A stretch of 64,000 nucleotides of DNA from Streptomyces katrae (lineage in GTDB: Bacteria > Actinomycetota > Actinomycetes > Streptomycetales > Streptomycetaceae): positions 2,418,001 to 2,482,000 of the forward strand of contig NZ_CP020042.1 of assembly GCF_002028425.1 (NCBI RefSeq). Reading direction: 5' to 3'. Numbering within the stretch: position 1 is the first letter of the stretch; each line of letters begins with the position of its first letter. Under the pieces are notes generated by a model. It worked only from the letters and a program-made list of their open reading frames with translations, was not told where the DNA came from and ran no database searches. Of this stretch, positions 33,272 through 41,357 are shown in pieces. Both the position numbers and the translations under genes were made by a program.

Positions 33272-34144
33272 TTACGCGTGTTCGACCACGGTGTCGGCGA
33301 GGACCGGGGCGTCGTCGCGTTCGGCCGCGGTCACCGAGACCAGGACGCGGCCGGGCTCCTGCCACATCCGGATGCGCAGGGTCTCGCCGGGGAAGACGAC
33401 GCCGGCGAAGCGGGTGCGGTAGGCGCGGACCCGGGAGACGTCCCCGCCGAGGACGGTGTCGACGACGGCCTTGAGGGTCATCCCGTACGAGCACAGGCCG
33501 TGCAGGATCGGCCTGTCGAAGCCGGCGAGCTTGGCGAACTCGGGGTCGGCGTGGAGCGGGTTCCAGTCCCCGGAGAGCCGGTAGAGCAGGGCCTGTTCCT
33601 CGCGGATCGGCCGCTCCTCGGTCCGGTCGGGGGCCCGTTCGGGCAGCTCGCCGCGGACGGAGGGGCCGCGGTCGCCGCCGAAGCCGCCCTCCCCGCGGAC
33701 GAAGATCTGCGCGTCGCTGGTCCACAGCGGCCCGTCGGCGTCGGCCACCTCGGAGCGCAGCACGATCACGGCCGCCTTGCCCTTGTCGTAGACGGCAGCG
33801 ACCTTGGAGGAGGAGGTGGCCCGGCCCTTGACGGGGATCGGCCGGTGCAGCTCGATGGAGTGGCCGCCGTGCAGGACGTGCGCCAGGTTGACCTCGATGC
33901 CGGGGGCGGCGAGCCCGCCGAGCATGGCCATGCCGGCGCCGGCCACGGTCGCGAAGCTGGGGAGCACGTGGAGCTTGGACTCCAGGGTGTAGCGCAGTTC
34001 GTCGGGGTCGGTGGCCAGGCTGTTCCCGTGCAGGGACGCGCCGGCGCCGAGGCCGAGGTGGTAGAGCTGGACGTCCTTGTGGTCCCAGCCGATCTCCCCC
34101 TGGCGGGGGTCGGCGGCGAGGGCCCTGGCGGCATCGATCGGCAT
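33272..34144 (-). CDS. MaoC-family enoyl-CoA hydratase (double hot-dog)
   Basis: The 290-residue protein has two hot-dog halves, as in the hydratase domain of MFE-2. The second half holds the hydratase-2 motif GDWNPLHADPEFAKLAGF with PILHGL after it. The first half (WDHKDVQLYHLGLGAG...DPDELRYTLES) is the degenerate substrate-binding module. The expected reaction is hydration of a long or branched 2-enoyl-CoA to (R)-3-hydroxyacyl-CoA. It is the first gene of an operon with adh and SDR. The KstR-like palindrome lies 88 bp upstream. A 107-bp G/T-rich spacer separates it from adh. Confidence 0.92.
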   Translation of the reverse strand: MPIDAARALAADPRQGEIGWDHKDVQLYHLGLGAGASLHGNSLATDPDELRYTLESKLHVLPSFATVAGAGMAMLGGLAAPGIEVNLAHVLHGGHSIELHRPIPVKGRATSSSKVAAVYDKGKAAVIVLRSEVADADGPLWTSDAQIFVRGEGGFGGDRGPSVRGELPERAPDRTEERPIREEQALLYRLSGDWNPLHADPEFAKLAGFDRPILHGLCSYGMTLKAVVDTVLGGDVSRVRAYRTRFAGVVFPGETLRIRMWQEPGRVLVSVTAAERDDAPVLADTVVEHA

Positions 34145-34231
34145 TCGGATGCTGCTCCTTCTGCTCTCTGGAAGACCTCGGTGCGACCGTCCGCACCGTC
34201 GGCCGCACCGAGGTCGCATGCGGAGCCGGTT

Positions 34232-34247
34232 CTAGAACGCGTTCTAG
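34232..34247. promoter_or_regulatory. KstR-type operator, perfect 16-bp palindrome
   Basis: CTAGAACGCGTTCTAG is a perfect palindrome matching the KstR consensus T-nn-AAC-nn-GTT-nn-A at all fixed positions. It is upstream of the maoC-adh-SDR operon, whose products fit beta-oxidation. KstR itself is encoded at 52160 in this window. Confidence 0.85.
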
Positions 34248-34375
34248 GAAGCGGCTGAGGGAATGTATAACGCACGCCCCCGTGGTTGGGAAGAAGGCTG
34301 CTGACTTCGCGTCAGATGATCGTGGTGCGGGGCGTGTTGCCCGGCACGTCGAGGGCCGGGCGGTAGCCTGCGGCG

Positions 34376-34744
34376 GTGGATGAGATGCCCGCGACCCACC
34401 GGCCCGCCCGTTCCCTGCGCGTCCTGCTGGACCCGCCGAACCCGCCGCTCGCGCTCCGCCTCGGGCTCCAGCCGGACATCGAGGTGGTCGCCTCGCCGGC
34501 GGAGCGGCCGGCGGTGGCGCTGGTCGAGGACCCCGCCACGGTGGCGGCCCTGCTGGCCGAGGACCCGGAGTGCCGGGTCCTGGTGGCCACGGGGTCGGCG
34601 CACCCGGGGATGCGGGAGGCGGTCCTGGCGGCGGGCGCGGCGGGGCTGGTGCTGCGGGATGGGCCGGTCGAGGAGCTGGCGGAGTGCCTGCGGAGGGCGT
34701 CGACGGGCGAGACGGTGGTGGACCCGGCGCTGGCGGGGCCCTGA
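34376..34744 (+). CDS. Orphan receiver-like domain without an output domain
   Basis: The 122-residue protein resembles the receiver domain of NarL/LuxR response regulators. A variant first strand (LRVLLDPPNPPLAL) leads to LGLQPDIEVVASPAERPAVALVEDP, and the C-terminal part (AVLAAGAAGLVLRDGPVEELAECLRRASTGETVVDPAL) is nearly identical in style to NarL receivers. The acidic pair is missing, the phospho-acceptor position is unclear (ALVEDP) and no LuxR helix-turn-helix follows. GTG 34376 is the likely start; ATG lies three codons on. It is perhaps a phosphorylation-independent relic or partner protein. Confidence 0.7.
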   Translation: MDEMPATHRPARSLRVLLDPPNPPLALRLGLQPDIEVVASPAERPAVALVEDPATVAALLAEDPECRVLVATGSAHPGMREAVLAAGAAGLVLRDGPVEELAECLRRASTGETVVDPALAGP

Positions 34745-34823
34745 GCCGCCCGGCCGCTGTCCGGGCAGGGGTGGGGGCGGGGGGCGTGGGCGTGGGGGCG
34801 GCGTGGGCGCGGGGGTGTATGAA

Positions 34824-34852
34824 AGCCCTCCGCCGGTCAGCGGCGGAGGGCT
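34824..34852 (-). terminator. Terminator of the P450 gene
   Basis: AGCCCTCCGCCG and CGGCGGAGGGCT form a perfect 12-bp stem with a 5-nt loop, followed on the minus strand by TTTCATAC. It lies 22 bp after the P450 stop codon. Confidence 0.85.
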
Positions 34853-34874
34853 CCCCTCGGGGCTCGGGCCCCGG

Positions 34875-36176
34875 TCAGCTGCCCGCGGTCCAGTCGTCGA
34901 CCGTCCGCGAGGGGTCCAGTGCGACCGGCAGCTTCTCCAGCCCGCGGAAGGCCGGGAACGGCCCCTTGAGCCAGTCCCCCTCCGCCGGCGTCGGCATGGC
35001 GAGGACCATGTCGGGGAAGCGGTCGAGCAGGGCCGTGAGGCAGATCTCCAGCTCCAGCCGGGCCAGCGGCGCGCCCAGGCAGTAGTGGGCCCCGTAGCCG
35101 AAGCCGAGGTGGCTGCTCTGCAGTCCTTCCCGGGTGAAGTCCAGGGTGTCGGGGTCGGGGAATTTCTCCGGGTCGCGGTTCGCGGACGAAAGGGCGATCT
35201 GCACGACGGCCCCCTTCGGAATGACCGTCCCGCCGATTTCGACGTCCTCCAGCGCGTACCGGAAGGTGGAGGTTTCCACCGAGCCCTCGAAGCGCTGCAT
35301 TTCCTCGATCGCCTGCGGCAGCAGTTTCCGGTTCTCCTGGATCGCCCGCAACTGGTCCGGGTGGGTCAGGAGGCTGAAGACGCAATTGCCGATCTGGAGG
35401 GTGGTCGTCTTGTGTCCGGCGAAGAGCAGGACCCAGATCATCGACACGAGTTCGTCGTCGGTCAGCGGCTCTTCCTCGTGCGGCGTCTCCACCAGCATGG
35501 TCAGGAAGTCGTCCGTGGGCTGGAGGCGGGTCCGGTGGATGTGCCGGGCGAAGTAGTCGCGCAGCCAGATCTCGGCCTCTTGCAGGTCTCCCTTGAGGTC
35601 CTTGCTGAACCGTGAGCGCGTCACGACGGCGAACCACTTGAGGACCTCGGTCCGCTCCTCCCCGACGATGCCGAGCAGCTCGCAGATGACCATGACGGGC
35701 AGCGGCAGCGCGAAGGCCTGCATCAGGTCGACGGGCCGGTCCGTGGGGCAGCGGTCGAGCAGCCCGTGGGCGAGCTCCTCGATGTGCGGGCGCAGGGCGT
35801 GGATGTGGCGCGGGGTGAAGGCCGTCTTGGCGATGTGGCGCAGCCGGGTGTGCCGGGGCGGGTCGGCGAACAGCAGGTTGTCGTCGAGCGCCTCGCACAG
35901 GTCCCCGAACAGGGCGTGGTAGAGGTCGATGCCCTCGTGCATGTCCTTGCCGATGCGGGGGTCGGCGAGGATGGCGTGGGCGTCCTCGTAGCGGGTGATC
36001 AGGTACGTGTCCACGCCGTGGCCCGGGGTGAGCCGGGCGATGGGGGCCTGTTCGCGCAGGGTCCGGTAGACCGGATAGGGGCACTGCCGGTATTCCGGTG
36101 TGCTCTTCGTCGCGGCCGCCACCGCTTCGTCCAGCGCGAGACCGCCATCCGCCGCGGTAGTCGGTTCAGTCGTCAC
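34875..36176 (-). CDS. Cytochrome P450 (bacterial class, CYP107-like)
   Basis: The 433-residue protein has the heme-binding loop FGYGAHYCLGAPLAR with the thiolate Cys, the ExxR motif in IEEMQRFEG, and ANRDPEKFPDPDTLDFTRE before it. The I-helix motif reads LLFAGHKTTT, where the usual acid of A-G-x-(D/E)-T is Lys. The substrate is not predictable; the setting suggests a lipid or steroid-like hydroxylation. GTG 36176 was chosen because the N-terminal MTTEPTTAADGG leader is of usual size. Redox partners might include the ferredoxin at 57.8 kb. It is divergent from an amidohydrolase gene. Confidence 0.9.
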   Translation of the reverse strand: MTTEPTTAADGGLALDEAVAAATKSTPEYRQCPYPVYRTLREQAPIARLTPGHGVDTYLITRYEDAHAILADPRIGKDMHEGIDLYHALFGDLCEALDDNLLFADPPRHTRLRHIAKTAFTPRHIHALRPHIEELAHGLLDRCPTDRPVDLMQAFALPLPVMVICELLGIVGEERTEVLKWFAVVTRSRFSKDLKGDLQEAEIWLRDYFARHIHRTRLQPTDDFLTMLVETPHEEEPLTDDELVSMIWVLLFAGHKTTTLQIGNCVFSLLTHPDQLRAIQENRKLLPQAIEEMQRFEGSVETSTFRYALEDVEIGGTVIPKGAVVQIALSSANRDPEKFPDPDTLDFTREGLQSSHLGFGYGAHYCLGAPLARLELEICLTALLDRFPDMVLAMPTPAEGDWLKGPFPAFRGLEKLPVALDPSRTVDDWTAGS

Positions 36177-36368
36177 GCGCCCAGACCTTTCGGGTAACCC
36201 GGAATTGACAGTCGGCTCCTTTCCCGGGCCGGATCGAGGGCGAAACCCGATTGACCCGTTCGGAGCCGAAACCTCCCCCGGCGGAATGTCCGGGCGGCGG
36301 TTCCGGGGAGCCGCCCTAGGGTGTGCGGTGGTTTTCGATTCGCGGGCCGACGAGAGGGAAATGCGCAC

Positions 36369-37529
36369 ATGCCGGAATACGGTGCGGGCGGCCTGGCCGT
36401 CGGCGGAGCGGTACGCCGGGACGCGGCGGCTACGAGCGGGGCGGCGGCCGGGGCGGAGGACGACGGGAGCGGTGGTGTGATCGACGTCCACCACCACTTC
36501 TGCGCCCCCGACTGGCGCCGCTGGGCGGAGCGGCAGGGGCTGGTGGGCCCGCGGTCGCTTCCGCCATGGGCGGGCTGGGACGCGGAGAGCGCGCTGGCGG
36601 TGATGGACCGGACGGGGATCGCCGTGGCGGTGCTGAAGCCGATGCTGCCCGCACGGTACGAGAGTGCCGCGCAGCTGCGGGAGGCGGTGGCCGTGACGAT
36701 GGAGGCGGCGGCCGGGGTGGTGGAGGCGTACCCGGGGCGCTTCGCGTTCCACGCGCCCCTGTTCCTCGACGAGGAGGAGGTCTCCTCCTGGACCCTGCGG
36801 CGCGGCCTGGACGAGCTGGGGGCGGTGGGGGTCAACGTGACGGCGAACTACCGCGGGGTGTACCTCGGTGACCCCTCGTACGACAGGATCTTCGCCGAAC
36901 TCGACGAACGCGCGGCGATCGTGGACACCCACCCGCACAGCCTCCCGGACGGCCCGGCCGGCGGACGGCCCACGGTGGCACCCGGGGGGCCGGGCGGCCC
37001 GCCCGCAGGTGCGGCCGGCGGTCCGGGCGGGCACGGGGCCCCCGGCGGGCCTGGTGGAGGGCCCGGGGGGCCGGTGGCCGTGCCCGGACTGCCGAACTTC
37101 CTCTGTGACTTCCTGCTCGACACCACCCGCGCCGCCGCGAACATGATCCGCACCCGGACCCTCGACCGGTTCCCGAACCTGTCGGTGATCCTGCCGCACG
37201 GCGGCGGCTTCCTCCCGCAGATCGCGACCCGGATGGAGGCCTTCGCGTACGCCTTCGACCCGCCGGTGGAGCCCGCGGCGGTACGGGACCACATGCACCG
37301 CTTCTACTACGACACCGCCGGCCCGCTCTCCCCGGCCGGCACCCTCCTCGCCACCGTCGACCCCGGCCGGATCCTGTTCGGCAGCGACTGGCCGGCCTGC
37401 CCGGCCTCCGTCGTCACGGACCTGGCCGTCCCCGCCCTGGCCGCCGACCCGGCGTTCACCCCGGCACTGCGCCGGGCCGTGAACCGGGAGAACGCGCTGC
37501 GCCTGATGCCGGGCCTGGTCCGCGCCTGA
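36369..37529 (+). CDS. ACMSD-like amidohydrolase (amidohydrolase 2 family)
   Basis: The 386-residue protein is a TIM-barrel metal hydrolase. HxH occurs as IDVHHHFCAPDW near residue 39. DTHPHSLPDG gives the mid-barrel His, LPHGGGFLP another, and LFGSDWPA the C-terminal Asp. Members decarboxylate or hydrolyse aromatic acids. A Gly/Pro-rich stretch of about 45 residues (around 201-240, GGPGGPPAGAAGG and so on) is inserted between two barrel strands. The first 35 residues are Ala/Gly-rich with no signal character. ATG 36369 follows GAGAGGG by 10 nt. It is divergent from the P450 gene. Confidence 0.85.
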   Translation: MPEYGAGGLAVGGAVRRDAAATSGAAAGAEDDGSGGVIDVHHHFCAPDWRRWAERQGLVGPRSLPPWAGWDAESALAVMDRTGIAVAVLKPMLPARYESAAQLREAVAVTMEAAAGVVEAYPGRFAFHAPLFLDEEEVSSWTLRRGLDELGAVGVNVTANYRGVYLGDPSYDRIFAELDERAAIVDTHPHSLPDGPAGGRPTVAPGGPGGPPAGAAGGPGGHGAPGGPGGGPGGPVAVPGLPNFLCDFLLDTTRAAANMIRTRTLDRFPNLSVILPHGGGFLPQIATRMEAFAYAFDPPVEPAAVRDHMHRFYYDTAGPLSPAGTLLATVDPGRILFGSDWPACPASVVTDLAVPALAADPAFTPALRRAVNRENALRLMPGLVRA

Positions 37530-37567
37530 CGCCCCGCAGGCCGCCGCCCGACGAGACGGAACCCCGC

Positions 37568-37589
37568 CGGTACGGCCCTTGCCGTACCG
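37568..37589. terminator. Hairpin between convergent amidohydrolase and thiolase genes
   Basis: CGGTACGGC and GCCGTACCG form a 9-bp perfect stem with a CCTT loop in the 114-bp gap. Confidence 0.65.
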
Positions 37590-37643
37590 CCCGCCGCCGG
37601 GCCGCGCCGCCCGGCAGGCCCGGCACGGCCCGGGCCGGCGCCG

Positions 37644-38828
37644 TCAGCGGCGCAGGAGGGTTACCACCGCCGCCCCGCCCAGCCCGATGTTGTGGGCCAG
37701 GCCCACCCGGGCGGCGGGGACCTGCCGCGCCCCCGCCTGGCCGCGCAGCTGCCACACCAGTTCCGCCGCCTGCGCGAGCCCCGTCGCCCCCAGCGGGTGG
37801 CCCTTGGAGATCAGGCCGCCCGAGGGGTTGACCACCCAGCGGCCGCCGTAGGTGGTGGCTCCGCTCTCGACGAGCTTGCCGGAGGCCCCGTCCGCGCACA
37901 TGCCGAGCGCCTCGTACGTCAGCAGTTCGTTCACCGAGAAGCAGTCGTGCAGCTCCACCACGTCGACGTCCTCGATGCCGAGCCCGGAGTCCTCGTAGAC
38001 CCTGCGGGCGGCCGCGGCCGTCATCGGCTTGCCGACCACGTCGATGCAGGAGCCGCCGAAGCTCTCCTCGGTGTCCGTGGTCATGGCCTGCGCGACGATC
38101 TCGACGGCCTTGTCGTGCAGCCCGTGCGCCACGACGAACCGCTCCGAGACGACGAGGGCGGCGGCCGCGCCGTCGGAGGTGGGCGAGCACTGGAGCTTGG
38201 TCAGCGGATCGTGGATGGTCTTGGCGGCGAGGACCTCCTCCACCGTGTACACGTCCTGGAACTGCGCGTTCGGGTTGTTCGCGGAGTGCCGGTGGTTCTT
38301 GGCGCCGACCGCCGCGAGCTGCGCGGGCGTGGTCCCGTACCGCTCCATGTGCTCGCGGGCGGCGTTGCCGAAGATCTGCGCGGTGGGCGGGGACATCTCG
38401 AAGCCGTGCGCGGCGGCCATGATCCCGTAGTGCCGGGCGACCGGCGAGGTGTTGAAGTCCCCGCCGTCGGCGCCGCCCCCGAGCGCGCCCCGCTTCATCT
38501 TCTCGAAGCCGACCGCCAGCACGCAGTCGCTGATGCCGCCCTGCACGAACTGGCGGGCCATCATCAGCGCCGTCGAGCCGGTCGCGCAGTTGTTGTTGAC
38601 GTTGTAGACCGGGACCCCGGTCAGGCCCAGTTCGTACGCCGCCCGCTGGCCGGCGGTGGAGGGCTGGAAGCAGTAGCCCACCGGCACCTGCTCCACCAGC
38701 CCGTAGTCCACGCCGGCGTCGGCGAGCGCCGCGCCGCCGGCCTCCCTGACCATGTCCCAGTACTGCCAGTCCCGTGACTCCGGCTTCTCGAACTTCGTCA
38801 TGCCGACGCCCACGATGTACGACTTCAT
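37644..38828 (-). CDS. SCP-x/Ltp1-type thiolase (lipid-transfer protein)
   Basis: The 394-residue protein is a thiolase-fold enzyme of the sterol-carrier-protein x class. It has [12 protein letters not shown] at the start, the active-site Cys in [47 protein letters not shown] and the catalytic His in [12 protein letters not shown]. It is closely similar to mycobacterial Ltp1. Relatives perform thiolytic or retro-aldol cleavage of branched or steroid side chains. It lies 16 bp downstream of the FadE34-like acyl-CoA dehydrogenase and probably forms a KstR-controlled operon with it. ATG 38828 is preferred over a TTG one codon earlier. Confidence 0.92.
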   Translation of the reverse strand: MKSYIVGVGMTKFEKPESRDWQYWDMVREAGGAALADAGVDYGLVEQVPVGYCFQPSTAGQRAAYELGLTGVPVYNVNNNCATGSTALMMARQFVQGGISDCVLAVGFEKMKRGALGGGADGGDFNTSPVARHYGIMAAAHGFEMSPPTAQIFGNAAREHMERYGTTPAQLAAVGAKNHRHSANNPNAQFQDVYTVEEVLAAKTIHDPLTKLQCSPTSDGAAAALVVSERFVVAHGLHDKAVEIVAQAMTTDTEESFGGSCIDVVGKPMTAAAARRVYEDSGLGIEDVDVVELHDCFSVNELLTYEALGMCADGASGKLVESGATTYGGRWVVNPSGGLISKGHPLGATGLAQAAELVWQLRGQAGARQVPAARVGLAHNIGLGGAAVVTLLRR

Positions 38829-38844
38829 CAATGCTGCCCTTCAG

Positions 38845-41319
38845 TCAGTCCCTGGGGAGGCCGAGGATCCGCTCGGCGACGACGTTCAGCTGGACCTGGG
38901 TGGTGCCCCCGGCGATGGTCAGGCAGCGCGACATCAGCATCCCGTGCACCGCCCGCTCCCCCGCCCCCTCCCGCACCGCGCCGGCCGGGCCCAGCAGTTC
39001 GAGCGCGAGCTCGGCGGTCCGCTGCTGGTGGGGGGTCTGTACGAGCTTGCGGACGGAGGCGCCCGCGCCCGGCTCCAGTCCGGACACCTGCTGGAGGGTG
39101 GTGCGCAGGCCGATGCAGGCGAGCGCGTGCGCTTCGGCGGCGAGCGCGCCGATCCGGGCCCCGTAGGAGGCGTCGAGGCCGGAGGAGGCGGCGATCAGCG
39201 TCTCCAGTCCGCTGTCGAAGGTCATCTGGTCGGCCATGTGGACGCGTTCGTTGCCGAGGGTGTTGCGGGCGGCCTTCCAGCCGCCGTCGGCGGCGCCCAC
39301 CAGGGCCCCGGCGGGCAGCAGGACGTCCTCGAACCAGACCTCGTTGAAGAGGGAGTCGCCGGTGATCTCCTTCAGCGGGCGGATCTCGATCCCCGGGGTG
39401 TTCCTCATGTCGACGACGAAGTAGCCGAGCCCCTTGTGCTTGGGCGCCTGCGGGTCGGTGCGGGCGAGCAGGATCCCGAAGTCGGCGGTGTGGGCGGAAC
39501 TCGTCCACACCTTCTGGCCGTTGATCCTCCAGGAGCCGTCTGCGGTCCGGTCGGCCCGGGTGCGCAGGGAGGCCAGGTCGGAGCCGGCGCCCGGCTCGGA
39601 GAACAGCTGGCACCAGGTGGTGTCCCCGCGCAGGGTGGGCAGGACGTACGCCTCGCGCTGCTCCTCGCTGCCGAAGGCGATCAGCGAGGGCACGATCCAG
39701 GTGGCGATCCCGAGATCGGCGACCTTGACGCCGGCCTCCTTCAGCTCCTGCTGGATCACGATCTGCTCGGCCGGCCCCGCGCCCCGCCCGTACGGCGGCG
39801 GGAGGTGGGGGTTGGCGTAGCCGGTGGGCGCGAGCAGCCGGCGGGCGGCCGCCGGGTCGAGGCCGCGGGCGGCCCCGATGGCGGCGCGGGCGGCCGGGCG
39901 GTGGGCCTCGGCCTCCGCCGGGAGTTCCAGGCGCAGCTCGCGCCGGGCCCCGGCTGCGGCGAGGCGTACGGCGCGCAGGCGGTGGGCGTCGCCGGGGCCC
40001 AGCAGCTGGCGGGCGACGAGGGCGCGGCGCAGGTGGATGTGGGCGTCGTGCTCCCAGGTGAAGCCGATGCCGCCCAGGATCTGGATGCAGTCCTTGGCGC
40101 AGGACCAGGCGGCATCGAGGGCGGTCGCGGCGGCGAGCGCGGCGACGAGCGAGCGCACGTCGGAGGGGTGGGGGGAGGCGTGCCGGAGGGCTCCCCCGGG
40201 GGTCCCGCTGGGGGCCTCCGCGGAGGTACCGCTGGGGGCCTGGCCGGGGGTACCGCTGGGGGCCCCGCCGGGGGTACCGCTGGGGGCCTCGCTAGCGGGG
40301 GTGCCGCCGGGGGCCTCGCTAGCGGGGGTGCCGCCGGGGGCCTGGCCAGGAGTCTCACCGGGGGTGCCGCTGGGGGCCTGGCCGATGGCCTCGCTGGGGG
40401 CCTGGCCGATGGCCTCGCCGGAGGCCTCGCCGGAGGCCTCGCCGGGGGTTCCGCCGGAGGCCTCGCCGGGGGTTCCGCCGGGGGTTCCGCCGGGCGCATC
40501 GCCGGGGGGCGGGGTCGCGCTGTTGGCGGCGTCCCAGGCGAGGGCGCGGGCCTGTTCGAGGCGGACCAGCATGTCGGCGCACAGGTGCTTGACGCCCTGG
40601 AACCGCCCGATGGGGCGCCCGAACTGCTCGCGGGTCTTGGCGTGTTCGGCGGCCGTGTGCACCGCCCAGGCGGCGGTGCCGCAGGCGTCGGCGGCGAAGA
40701 GCACGCAGGCCAGGTCCCGCACCAGGGCCTCGTCCAGCCCCAGGAGCCGCTCCCCCGGGACGGTGACCCCGTGCGCCCGGACCTCGGCGGTGGGCCGGGT
40801 CGGGTCGGCGCTCTCGTGCGGCCGGACCTCCAGCGCTGCGGCGTCCACCGCGAACCACCGGACCCCGCCCGCCCCCTCGGCGGCGAGCAGCACCAGCTCC
40901 GCCTCACCGGCCCCGAGCACGGGCGGCGCGAGGCCGTCCAGTCGCCACCCGCCCCCCTCGGCAGCGACGGCGGTGACCCCGCCGGGCCCCAGGGCGACCG
41001 CCCCGACCCGCCCGTCGAGAGGTTCGGCCCCCGCCCGGTCCAGGAGTACGGAGGCCAGCGCACTCGGCAGGAACGCCCCGGGCAGCGCCGCCCGGGCGGC
41101 CTCCTCCACGACGACGGCCAGATCCAGCAGGGTCCCGCCCTCCAGATGGGGCGTCACCAGCCCCTGCGCACACATGCCGTCCCAGTAGCCCGGCCGCGCC
41201 CCGGCCTGGGGCGGGGCGTCGAGCAGTTTCCGCACCGCCTCGGGCGGCACCGCCCGCGCCACCCAGCCGCGCACGGCGTCGGCCAACTCCCGCTGCTCCT
41301 GCGTGATTCCGATGCCCAT
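38845..41319 (-). CDS. FadE34-like double-domain acyl-CoA dehydrogenase with a repeat insertion
   Basis: The 824-residue protein has two acyl-CoA dehydrogenase modules in tandem, as in mycobacterial FadE34 (about 710 residues). The N-terminal module (1-440) includes HAKTREQFGRPIGRFQGVKH and IQILGGIGFTWEHDAHIHLRR. The C-terminal module (about 450-824) includes CQLFSEPGAGSDLAS, INGQKVWTSSAH, GDSLFNEVWFEDV and TIAGGTTQVQLNVVAERILG. The two-module FAD enzymes oxidise bulky acyl-CoA substrates such as steroid side chains. Residues about 271-378 are a low-complexity G/S-x-T/A-P repeat inserted in the helical domain of the first module. A KstR-type site ends only 12 bp upstream of the ATG. Confidence 0.9.
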   Translation of the reverse strand: MGIGITQEQRELADAVRGWVARAVPPEAVRKLLDAPPQAGARPGYWDGMCAQGLVTPHLEGGTLLDLAVVVEEAARAALPGAFLPSALASVLLDRAGAEPLDGRVGAVALGPGGVTAVAAEGGGWRLDGLAPPVLGAGEAELVLLAAEGAGGVRWFAVDAAALEVRPHESADPTRPTAEVRAHGVTVPGERLLGLDEALVRDLACVLFAADACGTAAWAVHTAAEHAKTREQFGRPIGRFQGVKHLCADMLVRLEQARALAWDAANSATPPPGDAPGGTPGGTPGEASGGTPGEASGEASGEAIGQAPSEAIGQAPSGTPGETPGQAPGGTPASEAPGGTPASEAPSGTPGGAPSGTPGQAPSGTSAEAPSGTPGGALRHASPHPSDVRSLVAALAAATALDAAWSCAKDCIQILGGIGFTWEHDAHIHLRRALVARQLLGPGDAHRLRAVRLAAAGARRELRLELPAEAEAHRPAARAAIGAARGLDPAAARRLLAPTGYANPHLPPPYGRGAGPAEQIVIQQELKEAGVKVADLGIATWIVPSLIAFGSEEQREAYVLPTLRGDTTWCQLFSEPGAGSDLASLRTRADRTADGSWRINGQKVWTSSAHTADFGILLARTDPQAPKHKGLGYFVVDMRNTPGIEIRPLKEITGDSLFNEVWFEDVLLPAGALVGAADGGWKAARNTLGNERVHMADQMTFDSGLETLIAASSGLDASYGARIGALAAEAHALACIGLRTTLQQVSGLEPGAGASVRKLVQTPHQQRTAELALELLGPAGAVREGAGERAVHGMLMSRCLTIAGGTTQVQLNVVAERILGLPRD
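40183..40507 (-). repeat. 12-bp/27-bp tandem repeat array inside the acyl-CoA dehydrogenase gene
   Basis: About 26 degenerate 12-bp units encode GGTP, GEAS, GQAP, SGTP and relatives. Within them a 27-bp unit (GGTPASEAP) is perfectly duplicated at 40286-40312 and 40313-40339. The reading frame stays open. The array accounts for nearly all of the extra length of this protein compared with its family. Confidence 0.9.
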
Positions 41320-41330
41320 GCGCGGCAGAC

Positions 41331-41344
41331 TAGAACACGTTTCA
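41331..41344. promoter_or_regulatory. KstR-type operator upstream of the acyl-CoA dehydrogenase
   Basis: TAGAACACGTTTCA fits T-nn-AAC-nn-GTT-nn-A at every fixed position. It ends 12 bp before the start codon, in the 38-bp gap after the WYL regulator gene, so it could control a promoter in that gap. Confidence 0.75.
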
Positions 41345-41357
41345 ATCTGACGGAAGG

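Noticed and set aside
40183..40507. CRISPR-like appearance of regularly spaced repeats
   Set aside because: Units are 12-27 bp, contiguous and in-frame coding, without unique spacers or cas genes.
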